From positions 1 to 5,480 of the forward strand of contig JAUXCH010000382.1 of assembly GCA_030618975.1 (NCBI GenBank): DNA of 5,480 nucleotides, written 5' to 3'. The position numbers were made by a program, and so were the translations under genes. The stretch comes from Planctomycetia bacterium. GTDB lineage: Bacteria; Planctomycetota; PLA2; JAEUHO01. The notes under the pieces are model-generated. The model did no database searches, was not told the DNA's origin, and saw only the letters and a list, made by a program, of their open reading frames with translations. Each line of letters starts with the position of its first letter. Position 1 is the first letter of the stretch. Of this stretch, positions 5,466 through 5,480 are shown piece after piece.

Positions 5466-5480
5466 CGATCTGCGCCGACC
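5452..5480 (-). CDS. C-terminal end of a probable archease (partial, cut by window edge)
   Basis: Only the last eight codons are in the window: S-A-Q-I-V-L-D-L followed by TGA at 5454-5452. A terminal hydrophobic strand of the form (I/V)-V-(L/F)-D-(V/I/L) is how archease proteins characteristically end, and archease is commonly encoded next to rtcB, where it activates the ligase. The last codons in this frame lie directly upstream of rtcB on the same strand. Eight residues cannot prove the family; any gene ending here is possible, and the other two frames also run across the edge. Confidence 0.45.

Overview
The window is one block of GC-rich bacterial DNA (roughly two thirds or more G+C by eye) in which every supported gene lies on the minus strand. 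In transcription order, from high to low coordinates, it holds: the last few codons of a probable archease gene; rtcB (RNA 3'-phosphate/2',3'-cyclic-phosphate ligase); a secreted DUF1579-like protein; a cysteine-desulfurase homologue of the IscS/NifS family; an IscA-type iron-sulfur carrier; an unrecognised 201-residue acidic protein; and trxB (thioredoxin reductase). The long plus-strand reading frames are antisense shadows of these genes, as expected at this base composition. Taxonomy cannot be fixed from the sequence. A GC-rich, double-membrane environmental lineage (for example Acidobacteriota, Planctomycetota, Gemmatimonadota or a related candidate phylum) would fit the secreted DUF1579 protein, but this is inference.

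Layout. At 5406-5480 the tail of a gene ending in ...AQIVLDL is followed by three tandem 16-bp copies of its own stop-codon region, then a strong ribosome-binding site and rtcB. The archease-RtcB pair is an RNA repair/splicing ligase and its cofactor-exchange partner. After an 87-bp spacer with an inverted repeat and a candidate -10 box come the DUF1579 gene and, only 7 bp later, the iscS-like gene with a GTG start. A 73-bp gap leads to iscA, 10 bp more to the 201-residue gene, and 86 bp more (tandem repeat, hairpin and small palindrome) to trxB. The left edge holds a 20-bp repeat and a run of ten G.

How the genes fit together. iscS-like plus iscA suggests Fe-S or sulfur-carrier chemistry, and trxB supplies dithiol reducing power, so 1-3300 reads as a thiol/sulfur module; rtcB and archease form a separate RNA-repair module. 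The most striking point is that the cysteine-desulfurase homologue keeps the sulfur-accepting cysteine (C329) but has arginine (R204) where the family has its PLP-binding lysine, and asparagine (N102) where the family has the PLP-stacking histidine. It may therefore not be a classical desulfurase. The second oddity is a recurring pattern of short (16-20 bp) tandem duplications at or just past stop codons, seen at three places in the window.
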